A DNA stretch of 64,000 bases from Pseudomonas sp. Root71 (GCF_001429045.1 NZ_LMHY01000022.1:452724-516723), one strand, 5' to 3'; shown: positions 37,961 to 47,304, counted from the stretch's first letter. Numbers and translations are program-made. The notes: generated by a model not told the origin, from the letters alone.

Positions 37961-39421
37961 CTAAAAGTGCGCCGTATCTGGCCCGACAACTGACAGGCTG
38001 GTCGACAGGGGTACGCTCTGCGTGACGTTGGCCATCCGGGTGATTTCCACCTGCACTTGATCCTTGCCGAGCAGGTAGTCGGCCAGCTTCTGGGAGAACG
38101 GCCAGTAGTTCAGATCGGCTGTGAGGGTAAGCGGCCCGACGGCGTCGGCCGGCACCAGGAAGGAGAACTCCCCGATATCGTAGCCCTTGGGCAGAATGCG
38201 GTTGTCCGAGAGAATCTGCGTGGCATTCCAGACCTCGACGTCCAGCGGATTGCCGTCCTTGTCGCCAATGTGCACCTTGAAATTTCGCGTGTTGACCTCG
38301 GTCTTGCCGTCCTTGATCGAACCCAGGCGATAGATCTCGCGACCACTGGCATCGCGCACCCGAAAATCGATCCACATCTCCCGCCCCTCGGGAAAGCCGG
38401 TCGGCAGCTTGTGCCCGGCGCCGACGTTGGTCACTTTGACCGCTACCGAGGTGTATTGCCCGGGCGTCATGGCTGCCGGCACTTGCTCGAACTTTATGTC
38501 CCCGGCGCGCCCGAGCATGTCGCGTGCGCGTTGCGCGCCCTCCTCCTGACCGAGATGCTTGAGCATCATCGCGTTGGCCCCGCTGAACCAATGCGAAGCG
38601 ACCTCCTCGCGGTCTGGCCCCATGATCGCGGCCTTGCCCGCAAAACCCGGCATGTGGCAGCTCTGGCAAGTCACATTGTTCAGGCTGTAGGTGCTCTCCT
38701 GCCATTCATCATAGGTGCGCTCCACCGCCACGCTGCTGAAGGGGTGCGTGACGTTGTGGCAGGTGCCGCAAAAGTCCGAGCGGGTGTGCAGAGCGGAATA
38801 GACGGTGTCGTGATAGGGCGAAACGGCATCCCTGCGCGGGCCGAACTTGGTCGGTTTGCCGTGGGCCCGCGGGCTCAGGACATAGGCGCCGTTATCGAGG
38901 CCCGTGCGGGCACTGATGTTGTGGCAGGTCTCGCAATCGACCCCGGGCATCGGATGGTTCTTCGCACTGTCTTCAATCGAGGAGCGGTTGACTTGCGAAG
39001 TGATCTGCCCGGTCGTGAGACCGATCGGGGTATGGCAGCCGGTGCAGAAGTTATCGACCTTGCCCTCGGTGGCCGCACTCGCACGCTTGAGCAAGGCCCG
39101 ATAGATGGGTTCATCCCAGGCCTGGGACATCATCGACGAGCGCCACTGCCTGTAGATCTCCGTATGACAGGCGCCACAGACCTGGGCATTGTCGAAGTCC
39201 TTCACATTCAAGACCAGGTTGCCGGTGGTATTGGCCCGATGGGGAAAGAACGGCATACCGCCAATCACATGCATGAGCCTGGAGCGTGCCGGCTCCACCC
39301 ACTTATCGTTACTTTGATTGTCATTGCCCTGAGGCTCGTCGGCCGCCACCAGCGTGGCCGTCAACAGGCAAACCAGCAAGCACAACAGACGTCGCAGCGG
39401 CACTACCTTGGAGTGGATCAT
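37961..39421 (-). CDS. Exported pentaheme cytochrome c
   Basis: 486 residues with a signal peptide (RRLLCLLVCLLTATLVAAD). Five CxxCH heme sites: VCGACH, FCTGCH, DCETCH, FCGTCH and TCQSCH, all in about residues 80-270, as in cytochrome c554-like proteins. A C-terminal domain of about 200 residues without hemes is beta-rich (VAVKVTNVGAGHKLPTGFPEGREM). The His in GAGHKLPTG is typical of this group. It carries electrons in the periplasm or outside; the partner is unknown. No quinol-dehydrogenase gene is beside it. Confidence 0.88.
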   Translation of the reverse strand: MIHSKVVPLRRLLCLLVCLLTATLVAADEPQGNDNQSNDKWVEPARSRLMHVIGGMPFFPHRANTTGNLVLNVKDFDNAQVCGACHTEIYRQWRSSMMSQAWDEPIYRALLKRASAATEGKVDNFCTGCHTPIGLTTGQITSQVNRSSIEDSAKNHPMPGVDCETCHNISARTGLDNGAYVLSPRAHGKPTKFGPRRDAVSPYHDTVYSALHTRSDFCGTCHNVTHPFSSVAVERTYDEWQESTYSLNNVTCQSCHMPGFAGKAAIMGPDREEVASHWFSGANAMMLKHLGQEEGAQRARDMLGRAGDIKFEQVPAAMTPGQYTSVAVKVTNVGAGHKLPTGFPEGREMWIDFRVRDASGREIYRLGSIKDGKTEVNTRNFKVHIGDKDGNPLDVEVWNATQILSDNRILPKGYDIGEFSFLVPADAVGPLTLTADLNYWPFSQKLADYLLGKDQVQVEITRMANVTQSVPLSTSLSVVGPDTAHF

Positions 39422-39746
39422 AACGACTTCCCCTGGACAGTTGCAGAGGATGACCGCAGCACGTCCATTGAGTCGCCAGGGGTGTCTCGTGATGCAACCC
39501 GACGGTTACATCGATCGTTCAATGGGGGTACTTGCAGCTCCACGGCGTCCCGACACCTTTCATGAACGGGATACCCTCGCTCAGCAATTACCCTGCCATT
39601 GATGTAACAAAATTTATCGGCATACCTGAACGCCCCGCAAACATTGCTCGGAGTTTGAAATTCCCAAGCGGATGGAGACGCGAGTCTTGCCGGGGAATCG
39701 TGCCCATTAGCGGGGGGAAATCACGCCGAAATCGGGGGGATTCAGA
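39422..39746. other. Promoter region without a recognised gene
   Basis: 325 bp upstream of the cytochrome gene, up to the Ohr/OsmC remnant. Overlapping short frames on both strands lack family resemblance or ribosome sites. It should hold the cytochrome promoter; no clear operator was seen. Confidence 0.4.
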
Positions 39747-39990
39747 TCAAGGGTCAGTCCTGCGGTACAACCACCGCAGAACATCCGATAGCTGCATTGC
39801 CCTCCGGAGCTGGATCTCAAACTCTTCCTCCCACAGCGCAACCAGGGAGATGTATTGCGTGTAGGTCAGGCCGACGGCCATGTCGGTCGGCAGTGTCACG
39901 TTCATCTGTTGGGCGGCCAGCCCCACCGCTGCCATGTAGCAGGCCGACCATGCTCCGGCAAACAGTTGCTCGGCTTTCGGGTGCCCGCAC
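39747..39990 (-). pseudogene. Remnant of an Ohr/OsmC-family peroxide-resistance protein
   Basis: The frame reads GHPKAEQLFAGAWSACYM and continues LAAQQMNVTLPTDMAV. This matches the central helix of Ohr (NPEQLFAAGYSACF, with the catalytic cysteine, then LPADA). The family N-terminal half is missing, replaced by the terminator region of the next gene. After AVGL the sequence departs from the family and stops at 39747. So only about 40 codons of homology survive. Confidence 0.55.
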
Positions 39991-39999
39991 CCACAAAAA

Positions 40000-40018
40000 A
40001 CCCCTCACAAGGAGGGGT
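40000..40018 (-). terminator. Rho-independent terminator of the third membrane paralogue
   Basis: Stem ACCCCTC/GAGGGGT with a 5-base loop. On the minus strand it is followed by six T. It lies 57 bp after the stop of the gene at 40075-40740. Confidence 0.85.
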
Positions 40019-40074
40019 CTGATGTTTGAAAGGTTCAGACGGTTTCAACCGTCCTTTCCTGGATTCACGTCAGT

Positions 40075-40740
40075 TCAACGCAGCGCAGGAATTCCGGCAA
40101 ACATCCAGGTAGATTCCTGAACCTGCGTTGCTGCGTTGCGTTTACGCGCCCACTGGGTCAGCGTCACCATCATCGCAAAGCCGAGTACGATCAACACCGG
40201 ATAGGCCATCAGCAACTCGGTGAGCGAATACTTCCAGGCCAGCGGTCGACCGACACCGAGCATGGCGGCATACAACCAGGATACGCCCGACAGTGCGCCA
40301 GAGAACAGGGCAAACATCCGCACATTGATCTGGAGATCAAGCAACGAACCGGCCTTCAACATTGCAGGCAATACATAGCGGTGCAACAACATGCCGTTGA
40401 ACGTCAGCAACAATACAATAATAACTTTGGCTTGAAGTTTTGGATTGGCAAAATAGGTCATGCCTTTTTCAAGGTAATCAATGCCTATTACCGCGGCTCC
40501 GGTAACCCACAAGAATATCAACGCATTGGCAACAGACTTCTGCAGACTGGCCATATGTTCATTATCGTGCCCCGACGACACGCGACCTTTCAACAAGTCC
40601 TTCACCATTGCCGCATCGCTGGCAAACACCAGGCCAATAGCTACGCAGCAAGCCAACAGATGAACGTACACAACGCCTAAACGCAAAAACTCCATGGATT
40701 CTTTCTGGCCGATCAGGCCGATCATTGTATTAATATCCAA
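40075..40740 (-). CDS. Uncharacterised polytopic membrane protein, third paralogue
   Basis: 221 residues. The start is probably TTG 40740, since GGAGAT lies about 7 bases upstream; the first ATG (40725) is too far from it. It shares VVYVHLLACCVAIGLVFASD, GIDYLEKGM, NPKLQAK and GVSWLYAAMLGVGRPLAWKYSL with the cassette proteins at 27029 and 36381. The histidines in segment 1, EHM and LLH are conserved. It is a diverged single gene with its own terminator and no DUF2790 partner nearby. Confidence 0.8.
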   Translation of the reverse strand: MDINTMIGLIGQKESMEFLRLGVVYVHLLACCVAIGLVFASDAAMVKDLLKGRVSSGHDNEHMASLQKSVANALIFLWVTGAAVIGIDYLEKGMTYFANPKLQAKVIIVLLLTFNGMLLHRYVLPAMLKAGSLLDLQINVRMFALFSGALSGVSWLYAAMLGVGRPLAWKYSLTELLMAYPVLIVLGFAMMVTLTQWARKRNAATQVQESTWMFAGIPALR

Positions 40741-41515
40741 GACTACATCTCCACTTATAGCAGCAGTGCGAATTGACCATGCCCCAGGCGTGCGAATTAT
40801 TGATTCGCACCTGCAAGGTCAAGTTGGCAAAGATTGAAGCAACTAAATAATTTGGTATTACAAGAGAGAGCGACTCGCCCAGCGAGTCAGTGATGACGGC
40901 ATACTATCACTCCAGGTCTCAGGTAAAAAAAATCCCCATGTGCATTTCATTCAATGCAGATGAGGTATACGTCCATTTTACTAGTGAGTGCAGCGGGACC
41001 CTAAGGATCCGCCTGCTGGGAAATCAGAGCCCAGCATATCCCGATCGTTCATTTTTTGAGCACAAACATCGACAAACGGTACTATTTCCAGCACTTGTGG
41101 ACACCTGCCGCTTTGGCTGAAACCCGCGTCGCTACGCAGCTGAATCGTTTTTTGTTCCACGCCGAAAATAAAACCGCTTTTGCGCTGAACTTTCGTCGCC
41201 AGACCCGACCAGTGGCACAATTTCCTACCGGTTGCCAGCACGCTCGAGTCGCCTGCAGTCATCAGCAAACCACTTCCAATCGAGCGCAAATTCAGTACTG
41301 GCAATACAGTATCCAGGATCGGAACTGCTACGTTTGAAAAGCAAAGCCGTCGGACGACTCCGGTGACGACGCGGTCTTTCTCTCGCGCAAGGAGCGTCTG
41401 TTCGCTGGTGAGCACCTACGCGAACGCCTGCCGCATTCGGTTCACGCCGAATGGAAACGACTCTTTCGCACCCACACTGAAGCGAGGTGCTTGAGAAGCT
41501 GTGCCCCAGGCTTGC
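40741..41515. other. Long gap, no convincing gene
   Basis: 775 bp. A 144-codon minus frame (40981-41415) and a 93-codon plus frame (41056-41337) overlap with no ribosome site or family resemblance. The right end (about 41337-41515, plus) has a frame without a start that reads as ordinary protein (FLSRKERLFAGEHLRERL), perhaps a remnant. Local GC is lower than in the genes around it. Confidence 0.4.
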
Positions 41516-42194
41516 TCAAGCCAGCAACTCGGTGATCCACCGGGCCTGCCGCGCGATGTCTTGCACCGCCTCCTCGGGCACGGCCTGCTGCGCTCGGGCA
41601 AAGTGGCTCAGGGTCTTTTGTTTCTGGCGCAACTTGCGCTGCCACTTGACCAGGAACGCCGGACTGCGGGCCTGCATTTGCAACGGACCGAAGTACAGTT
41701 CTTGGGCGGTGTAGATCACTGGTCCGGAGCGCTCGGCGACGATGATCTCGTAGTCGAAACGATTCTCCCGCAGCACCTCCTCGCAGAGGATGCGGTAGCC
41801 ATTGTCCATCAGCCATTGGCGCAGTGGCTGCTCGCCGCCGTTGGGTTGCAGGATGAGGCGCTCCTGACCACTCAGGTACGCCTTGCCGCTGTCGAGGATG
41901 TCGCGGATGGTTTCGCCGCCCATGCCACAGACGCTGACCGCCGTGATCCCGTCTCCCGGCTCGATTGCCGCCAGGCCGTTGGCCAGGCGCACGGTGACCC
42001 GCGAGCACGGTGCGGTTGGCCGCGTGGAACGGCGTCAACGCCACTTCGCCGGCCACCGCCGCCGCGATGGCGCCCCGGCGCATCAATGCCACAGGCAGGT
42101 AGCCATGATCCGAGCCGATATCGGCCAGGCGCGCACCGGCTGGCACCTGTGCCGCCACGCGTTCCAGGCGCATGGACAATGTCTGTTGGTTCAA
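41516..42194 (-). pseudogene. trmK: Frameshifted tRNA (adenine-N1) methyltransferase, TrmK-like
   Basis: The start (MNQQTLSMRLERVAAQVP, then ADIGSDHGYLPVALM, the SAM-binding motif) is in the frame from 42194. The rest is in another frame from about 42000 (RLANGLAAIEPGDGITAVSV, CGMGGETIRDIL, LQPNGGEQPLRQWL). At the joint HAANRTV is followed by only a few bases before VTVRLANG, so about 20 bases coding a short helix are lost and the frame breaks. If real, the cell has lost m1A22 modification from this gene; otherwise it is an assembly error. Confidence 0.75.
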
Positions 42195-42304
42195 CTGCGG
42201 CCCCTTTCACCACGAACGTCCGGCGCCTTTGGCCGGATCGGGGCGTGATTCTGTCGAGCAATGCCGCGCATTTCAAATTTATATGACCAGGGCCATGGCC
42301 GCCT

Positions 42305-43261
42305 TCACGCAATCACTCGTGCATACACCGCTCTGTCGACGTTGCCACCGGACAGAATCACCCCCACCCTTTTTCCCGACATGGCTTCACGCTCCGAGAT
42401 CAGCGCTGCCAACGCCGACGCACCGGCCCCTTCGGCAAGGTTATGGGTATCGGTGTAATACACACGCATGGCTTCGGCGATCTGCTCATCGCTGACCGAT
42501 ACGATCCGTGCCGCACCTGCCGCGTAGACGGCAAAGGCTTCGGGAATCGGCTTGCGTACGGCCAGGCCGTCGGCAAAGGTGTTGGCCGAGGCGGTTTCGC
42601 ATATCTCGCCAGCGTCAAACGACAACTGTGCAGCCGCCGCCTCCGTGGAAACCACGCCAACCACCTCTGTTTGCAGACCCAACGCATCGCGGGCGGCGAT
42701 CACCCCGCAAATCCCCGAGCCACAGCCAATCGGCACATAAACGGTGTCCAGGTCCGGCGCGGCGCTGAACAGCTCAAGCGCATAGGTGGCGACGCCTTTG
42801 ACCAGCTCGGTGTGAAACGGCGGAACCAGGAACAGGTCATGGGTCTGCGCCAGGCGCGCAGCCTCTTCACGGGCCTCATCGAAATCGCGGCCATACTCGA
42901 CCACTTCAGCGCCAAAGCCGCGCATGGCGTTGTTTTTTTCCACCGAGTTACCTTCCGGCACGACGATCAACGCCTGCAAACCCAGCGTGCGAGCCGCCAG
43001 TGCCAGGCTTTGGCCATGGTTGCCGCGGGTAGCGCTGACAATGCCCTTCGCGCCCGGGTGTTCGCGCTTGAGCCAGTGCATGAACGTGATACCGCCGCGC
43101 ACTTTGAACGCACCGGTAGGCGTGTGATTTTCGTGCTTTACCCACACCGTGCAACCCAACCGTTGAGCCAGCAAGGGCCAAGGGTACTGGGCCGTGGCGG
43201 GCATGACCTGGTAAACCAGGCGAGCTGCCTGTTCGATATCGTCGCGAGTCAGTCTGTGCAT
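42305..43261 (-). CDS. Threonine dehydratase-like PLP enzyme (fold type II)
   Basis: 318 residues from ATG 43261; the frame open to 44128 is antisense to the AraC gene. The PLP lysine lies in HTPTGAFKVRGG (about residue 53), the glycine loop in GCGSGICG, and the C-terminal site at LSGGNVD. It has no ACT regulatory domain, so it is a short catabolic-type L-threonine/serine ammonia-lyase or a hydroxy-amino-acid dehydratase. It is divergent from an AraC-family gene (43367-44179), which probably controls it. Confidence 0.85.
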   Translation of the reverse strand: MHRLTRDDIEQAARLVYQVMPATAQYPWPLLAQRLGCTVWVKHENHTPTGAFKVRGGITFMHWLKREHPGAKGIVSATRGNHGQSLALAARTLGLQALIVVPEGNSVEKNNAMRGFGAEVVEYGRDFDEAREEAARLAQTHDLFLVPPFHTELVKGVATYALELFSAAPDLDTVYVPIGCGSGICGVIAARDALGLQTEVVGVVSTEAAAAQLSFDAGEICETASANTFADGLAVRKPIPEAFAVYAAGAARIVSVSDEQIAEAMRVYYTDTHNLAEGAGASALAALISEREAMSGKRVGVILSGGNVDRAVYARVIA

Positions 43262-43366
43262 GAGTGGTCTCCTTGAGATTTTGTCCAGTCTGAACAACGG
43301 CGCGGTACCGCGGCTTTCAAAAAACCGACCTGACTTTTGTCCCCCCTCTTCACTACTATGGTGTCC

Positions 43367-44179
43367 ATGAGTCATCGAAATCGCCCGCCGCCACCCCTGC
43401 TGTCCGAACCGGTCTGTCGTATCGAGGCCGGCCCTTGGGCAATCGAATTGCTCCCCGGCTGCGCCTACGCGACCCGCTATGTCGCGACCCGGTCGGGAAT
43501 CGGCTTCGCCTTCGACAGCCAGCGAGGCCTGCACGCCATCGGCAGTGACCGAATACGCCCCTTCGATGCCGTGCCCAACGGCCTGGCGTTCGTCCCCGCT
43601 GGGTGTGACGTGCTGTCCGAGTCCCCCCGGGGCGGTGAATACCTGCGGGTGATTCGCACCGACGGTATGGCGTTGACGGGGGATCGCGCCTTCAACAATC
43701 GCATCGACCAGCAGGCCACCGCCCTCGCGTGGCGAATCCGTGCCGCGCTGTTGCACCCTTGCGTGGAGGATGATTGGGAAGCCTGGGCACTGGCGTTGTC
43801 CGAGCGGGCGACGGGTAGCGAAGCGCTGTCGACAGCCCCCCATGGCTCGATAACCGGCAGCCGGATGCGCTTGCTCGATGAATTCATTGACGCTGGCCTC
43901 GATGGCCCGTTGAGCGTGCCGGCGATGGCGAGCCTGCTTGGATTGTCCGAGGGGTATTTCATGCGGGCCTTCAAAAACGCCACCGGCAAAAGCCCCCACA
44001 GTTACCTGATCGACCGCCGCCTCGCCAGGGCCCGCGCCCTGATGCGCGATTCGACCGCCACCCTGACGCAGATTGCCTACGCCTGCGGTTTCAACTCCCA
44101 GGCGCACATGGCGACCACCTTCAAACAACGCCTTGGAGTGAGTCCGGCGCAGTTGCGTCAGTCTTTGGGGTTACGTTAG
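43367..44179 (+). CDS. AraC-family regulator
   Basis: About 270 residues from ATG 43367 (43358 is also possible; neither has a clear ribosome site). The C-terminal double HTH of about 100 residues reads LSVPAMASLLGLSEGYFMRA, then TGKSPHSYLIDRRLARARAL, TLTQIAYACGFNSQAHMATT and FKQRLGVSPAQLR. The N-terminal part is a short cupin-like sensor. It is divergent from the threonine dehydratase-like gene, separated by 105 bp. Confidence 0.85.
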   Translation: MSHRNRPPPPLLSEPVCRIEAGPWAIELLPGCAYATRYVATRSGIGFAFDSQRGLHAIGSDRIRPFDAVPNGLAFVPAGCDVLSESPRGGEYLRVIRTDGMALTGDRAFNNRIDQQATALAWRIRAALLHPCVEDDWEAWALALSERATGSEALSTAPHGSITGSRMRLLDEFIDAGLDGPLSVPAMASLLGLSEGYFMRAFKNATGKSPHSYLIDRRLARARALMRDSTATLTQIAYACGFNSQAHMATTFKQRLGVSPAQLRQSLGLR

Positions 44180-44298
44180 CGCCCGAAGGAGATTGCAACC
44201 ATGATCGCAATCAGCGTCAGGTTTTCTTTCCCAAGTCCCAGCACAAACAGGTAAATCAGCCCGAAGAAGAACGCAATGATGTTGGCGTTGATGCTCAC
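44176..44298 (-). CDS. Very small membrane protein (40 residues)
   Basis: A GTG start at 44298 with AAAGG about 9 bases upstream. The frame reads MSINANIIAFFFGLIYLFVL, then GLGKENLTLIAIMVAISFGR. Two hydrophobic stretches surround GKEN. The stop overlaps the AraC stop on the other strand. Not recognised; the clean ribosome site and balanced hydrophobic design favour a real gene. Confidence 0.5.
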   Translation of the reverse strand: MSINANIIAFFFGLIYLFVLGLGKENLTLIAIMVAISFGR

Positions 44299-44443
44299 AG
44301 GCACGGCCTTTCAGGTGATGTTGAAAATACTGTGGAACCCAGGGAATCGAACGGTGTAGCAGCGGTCCAACACGCGGCAGGGCAATGGACACAAGATGCC
44401 CAACGTATTGCCTGCCGATCGCCATTGCCCAGGGGAGAACCCA

Positions 44444-45067
44444 TTGTCAGCTGTATTTTTGCGTCAGGTTTTCCGGTTAACGATAGTGTTCCTTTGCACT
44501 GGCACCTCATCTTCGGTTTTCGCCTGCCCGGCCGGCCAGTCCCAGGTCTGCATGGTCGCTTGTTTTTGTGCTCCAGATTCCGAAGAGGACGCTGGATCGA
44601 TCTTCGACGACATGAACCAGATGGCCGCCTCTGGATTGCAGAGCTGGATTGTGCAATCGCGCGAATCCGCGGCAACGGGCGATATCCTGCCAATCCCGCT
44701 GAATATCCGGGCCCAGCTCGAACCCTGGTATGACATTCAAGTGCTCGATTCGGCTCGCTACAAAGTCGGCGATGATGTGGAACTGAACGCCGCAAACACC
44801 ATGCTGCAGAATCCCGATATACGTGCGGTCACCCTTATCGACATCATCGTGTTTCGAAATGCCGAAGATGCACTGAACGATGTCGCGCTGTGGGCCCATG
44901 AGTTGAAACACGTGCAGCAGTACCAGCAATGGGGCAATCACGAGTTTGCCACCCGTTATACCCGTGATTACGAAGCCGTCGAGGCGCCTGCCTACGAGAT
45001 TCAAGCCAAGGTCTCCAATACGCTGCGAGCCAGCCAGGCTCGGGCGCAATTGCCTCGGCTTCCTTGA
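44444..45067 (+). CDS. Exported DUF4157-like protein with HELKH motif
   Basis: About 207 residues from TTG 44444, which has GGGGAG about 8 bases upstream; the ATG at 44396 is an alternative. A signal peptide (VFRLTIVFLCTGTSSSVFA) is followed by four cysteines (CPAGQSQVCMVACFCAP). The motif WAHELKHVQQY is a zinc-metallopeptidase-like HExxH, the mark of DUF4157 (eCIS core) proteins, many of which are peptidase-like. Near the C-terminus come ATRYTRDYEAVEAPAYEIQA, with the glutamates also typical. Substrate unknown. Confidence 0.7.
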   Translation: MSAVFLRQVFRLTIVFLCTGTSSSVFACPAGQSQVCMVACFCAPDSEEDAGSIFDDMNQMAASGLQSWIVQSRESAATGDILPIPLNIRAQLEPWYDIQVLDSARYKVGDDVELNAANTMLQNPDIRAVTLIDIIVFRNAEDALNDVALWAHELKHVQQYQQWGNHEFATRYTRDYEAVEAPAYEIQAKVSNTLRASQARAQLPRLP

Positions 45068-45121
45068 GTTCAAAGGAGCAAGCCTGGTCAGGTAACCATG
45101 GAGAGCCGGCACCGGCCCCTC

Positions 45122-46078
45122 TCACGCTGATTGTCTGCGCCAGGTGCCGGGGGATGTGCCGAACTGACGTTTGAATGCGCGACTGAACGCGGCTTCGGAG
45201 TCGTAGCCAACGGCAAAGCCGATTTGCGCCACATTGCCGCGACCTTCGCGCAGCTGTTGGGCCGCCACGTGCATGCGCCACAGCGTCAGGTATTGCATCG
45301 GTGGCTGTCCGACCAATGCCGTGAAGCGTTCGGCGAATACAGAGCGCGACATGCCTACCTCAAGCGCCAGGGCTTCTGCGGTCCAGCCTTCGGTCGGGCG
45401 AGCATGCAGTAACGCCAGTGCCCGCCCGATATGCGGATCGCGCAAACCCGCCAGCCACCCGCGCCGCTCAGCGGGAAGGCTGGCGACATACTGGCCGACG
45501 GCTTCGACGAACAGCAGTTCCGATAGCTTGGCGATGACCGTTGCCGAGCCGACGCGGCCCGCCGCGATTTCACTGACAGCGAAACGGAATGAGCTTTCGA
45601 TCCAGGTGCCCGAAGCCGTCGCCCGCAGGTCCAGCTTCAATAAGGAAGGCAGCGATGAAAGCAGTGGACTGAAGGGAGTTTCCGAACCGAGGAACCCGCA
45701 CAACAACTGCGTGGCCTCGCCGCCCCCGCCGTACCTGATCCGTGAAATGCCGCCGACTTCTGGCGGCTGGATGACTTCCCGGGCCGGCATGGGCGCAATG
45801 CTCAGGTCGCTGCCAAAGGAATGGGCATCGTTGCGGGGAAGCAAAACAAGTTCGCCTGCCCCTACCTCGATGGCGGCGCCACCGTCGATTTGAATTTGCA
45901 TGTGCCCCGCGGCGACAAAGTGCGACGCAATGATGTGTCGAGGGGCCGCCAGGAACGGCTTGCAATCATCCGTCGAGATTCTGCCGTTGATGCACCAGGG
46001 CGCAGTGAGCTCCGCCTCGAGGAAGACCCCTCCCGACAGCCGAATCACACGCAAGACATCAGAAAGCGCATCCAACAC
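45122..46078 (-). CDS. AraC-family regulator with cupin_6 sensor domain
   Basis: 318 residues. The N-terminal cupin-type domain (about 1-190) contains FHVVxxG-like HFVAAGHMQIQIDGG and ELVLLPRNDAHSFGSD. The C-terminal AraC domain has WTAEALALEVGMSRSVFAER, PPMQYLTLWRMHVAAQQL, NVAQIGFAVGYDSEAAFSRA and FKRQFGTSPGTWRR. It is divergent from the AurF-like diiron gene (46267), with 188 bp between, and probably regulates it. Confidence 0.9.
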   Translation of the reverse strand: MLDALSDVLRVIRLSGGVFLEAELTAPWCINGRISTDDCKPFLAAPRHIIASHFVAAGHMQIQIDGGAAIEVGAGELVLLPRNDAHSFGSDLSIAPMPAREVIQPPEVGGISRIRYGGGGEATQLLCGFLGSETPFSPLLSSLPSLLKLDLRATASGTWIESSFRFAVSEIAAGRVGSATVIAKLSELLFVEAVGQYVASLPAERRGWLAGLRDPHIGRALALLHARPTEGWTAEALALEVGMSRSVFAERFTALVGQPPMQYLTLWRMHVAAQQLREGRGNVAQIGFAVGYDSEAAFSRAFKRQFGTSPGTWRRQSA

Positions 46079-46266
46079 TTGATCGCCATCCTTTCCGGAG
46101 TCCGGAGCAGGTATTCAGGCGCAACGGTCATTCACCGCCTGGACTGCGACGCCTAGATTAGCACCAACGCGGACTCAGCGATCGAGATTGTCCCCAGAGG
46201 TTCACTGGCTCCGACGTCAACCGAAATTGCCCCATACCAACTCAACCAGGGCAGCAGGAGATCCAT

Positions 46267-47220
46267 ATGAACAGCGTCGTTACCCTACCCGGCTCAGCGT
46301 CAGGCAACACCGCCCGTTATGCGCAAATGGTCAGGTCTTCGAAAAAAACCGAATGGCAGATCGATCGCGATCTGCTCCAGGACCGCAGTTTCGACTTCTC
46401 GCGCAAATTCCTGCCCGACGGACTGTCACAGGTCGACCGCCTGACTTTTCTCGATGCGGCCGAGGCACGTCTGCTCAGTCAGATCCAGGGCCGGACCTAC
46501 GCGTATATCTTTGGCCTGGTCGAGCGTTTCATCAGTGCCAAGATGCTCGATCAGGGTCGGGCCCATGTGTTTGACGATCAACTGGCGCTTGAAGCACTGG
46601 TGCGTTTTTCCAACGACGAGATCAAGCACCAGGAGTTGTTCCGGCGCATGGAGACGATGATGAGTTCGAAATTGCCCGCGGGATATCGTCAGGTTGCCGA
46701 TCCAAACGAGGTCGCGCGCGCGGTACTCGCGGCCAGCACTTGGTCGGTACTGGCGCTGACCTGTCATATCGAACTGTTCGTACAGGCGCACTACGTGCAA
46801 AGCATCGCCCCGCGCGAGGAGCTGTGCCCGTTGTTCAAGGATGTCTTCAAATTCCACTGGAAGGATGAAAGCCGCCACGTGGTACTCGATGAACTGGAGT
46901 GGCGGGACGAGCACGTGAAACTCTCGCCAGCCGAGCGCGACCAGGCAGTGAATGACCTGATTGCGCTGGTGGCGGCCGTGGACACAATCCTGCAGGCACA
47001 AGCGGCAGCCGATGCCGACTACTTCATTGGTAATGCTTCACGATCGTTCAGTGTCGATGAGACGGCGCAAATCAAAGCCAGCGTGCTGAGCGCCTACCGC
47101 TGGCAATACATTATCTCGGGTGTACGGCATCCACACTTCGGCCGACTGCTGACGCAGATGACAACGCCGGCACAGATGTCCCGGATTCAGGCTGCACTGG
47201 CACCCATCATGAGCAATTGA
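46267..47220 (+). CDS. AurF-like diiron oxygenase family protein
   Basis: 317 residues, helical, with two carboxylate-histidine pairs. Candidate ligands are E86 (VERF), E118 and H121 (DEIKHQE), E169 (CHIEL), and E201 and H204 (DESRHVV). The spacing is that of ferritin-like diiron enzymes; the length and RF-N-DE-KH block suggest the p-aminobenzoate N-oxygenase (AurF) group. GCAGCAGGAG upstream gives a ribosome site. The gene stands alone with an AraC regulator opposite. N-oxidation of an aromatic or other amine is possible, unproven. Confidence 0.7.
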   Translation: MNSVVTLPGSASGNTARYAQMVRSSKKTEWQIDRDLLQDRSFDFSRKFLPDGLSQVDRLTFLDAAEARLLSQIQGRTYAYIFGLVERFISAKMLDQGRAHVFDDQLALEALVRFSNDEIKHQELFRRMETMMSSKLPAGYRQVADPNEVARAVLAASTWSVLALTCHIELFVQAHYVQSIAPREELCPLFKDVFKFHWKDESRHVVLDELEWRDEHVKLSPAERDQAVNDLIALVAAVDTILQAQAAADADYFIGNASRSFSVDETAQIKASVLSAYRWQYIISGVRHPHFGRLLTQMTTPAQMSRIQAALAPIMSN

Positions 47221-47304
47221 CCGACAGCACGCGATCGACTGCTCGTCGGTCGCGCTGGGGATAACGGGCTGATATTGATTTGTTGAGGATGGAGTATGTG
47301 CCCG

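Noticed and set aside
40981..41415. 144-codon minus frame as a gene
   Set aside because: No ribosome site, no family resemblance, and overlapped by an equally plausible plus frame.
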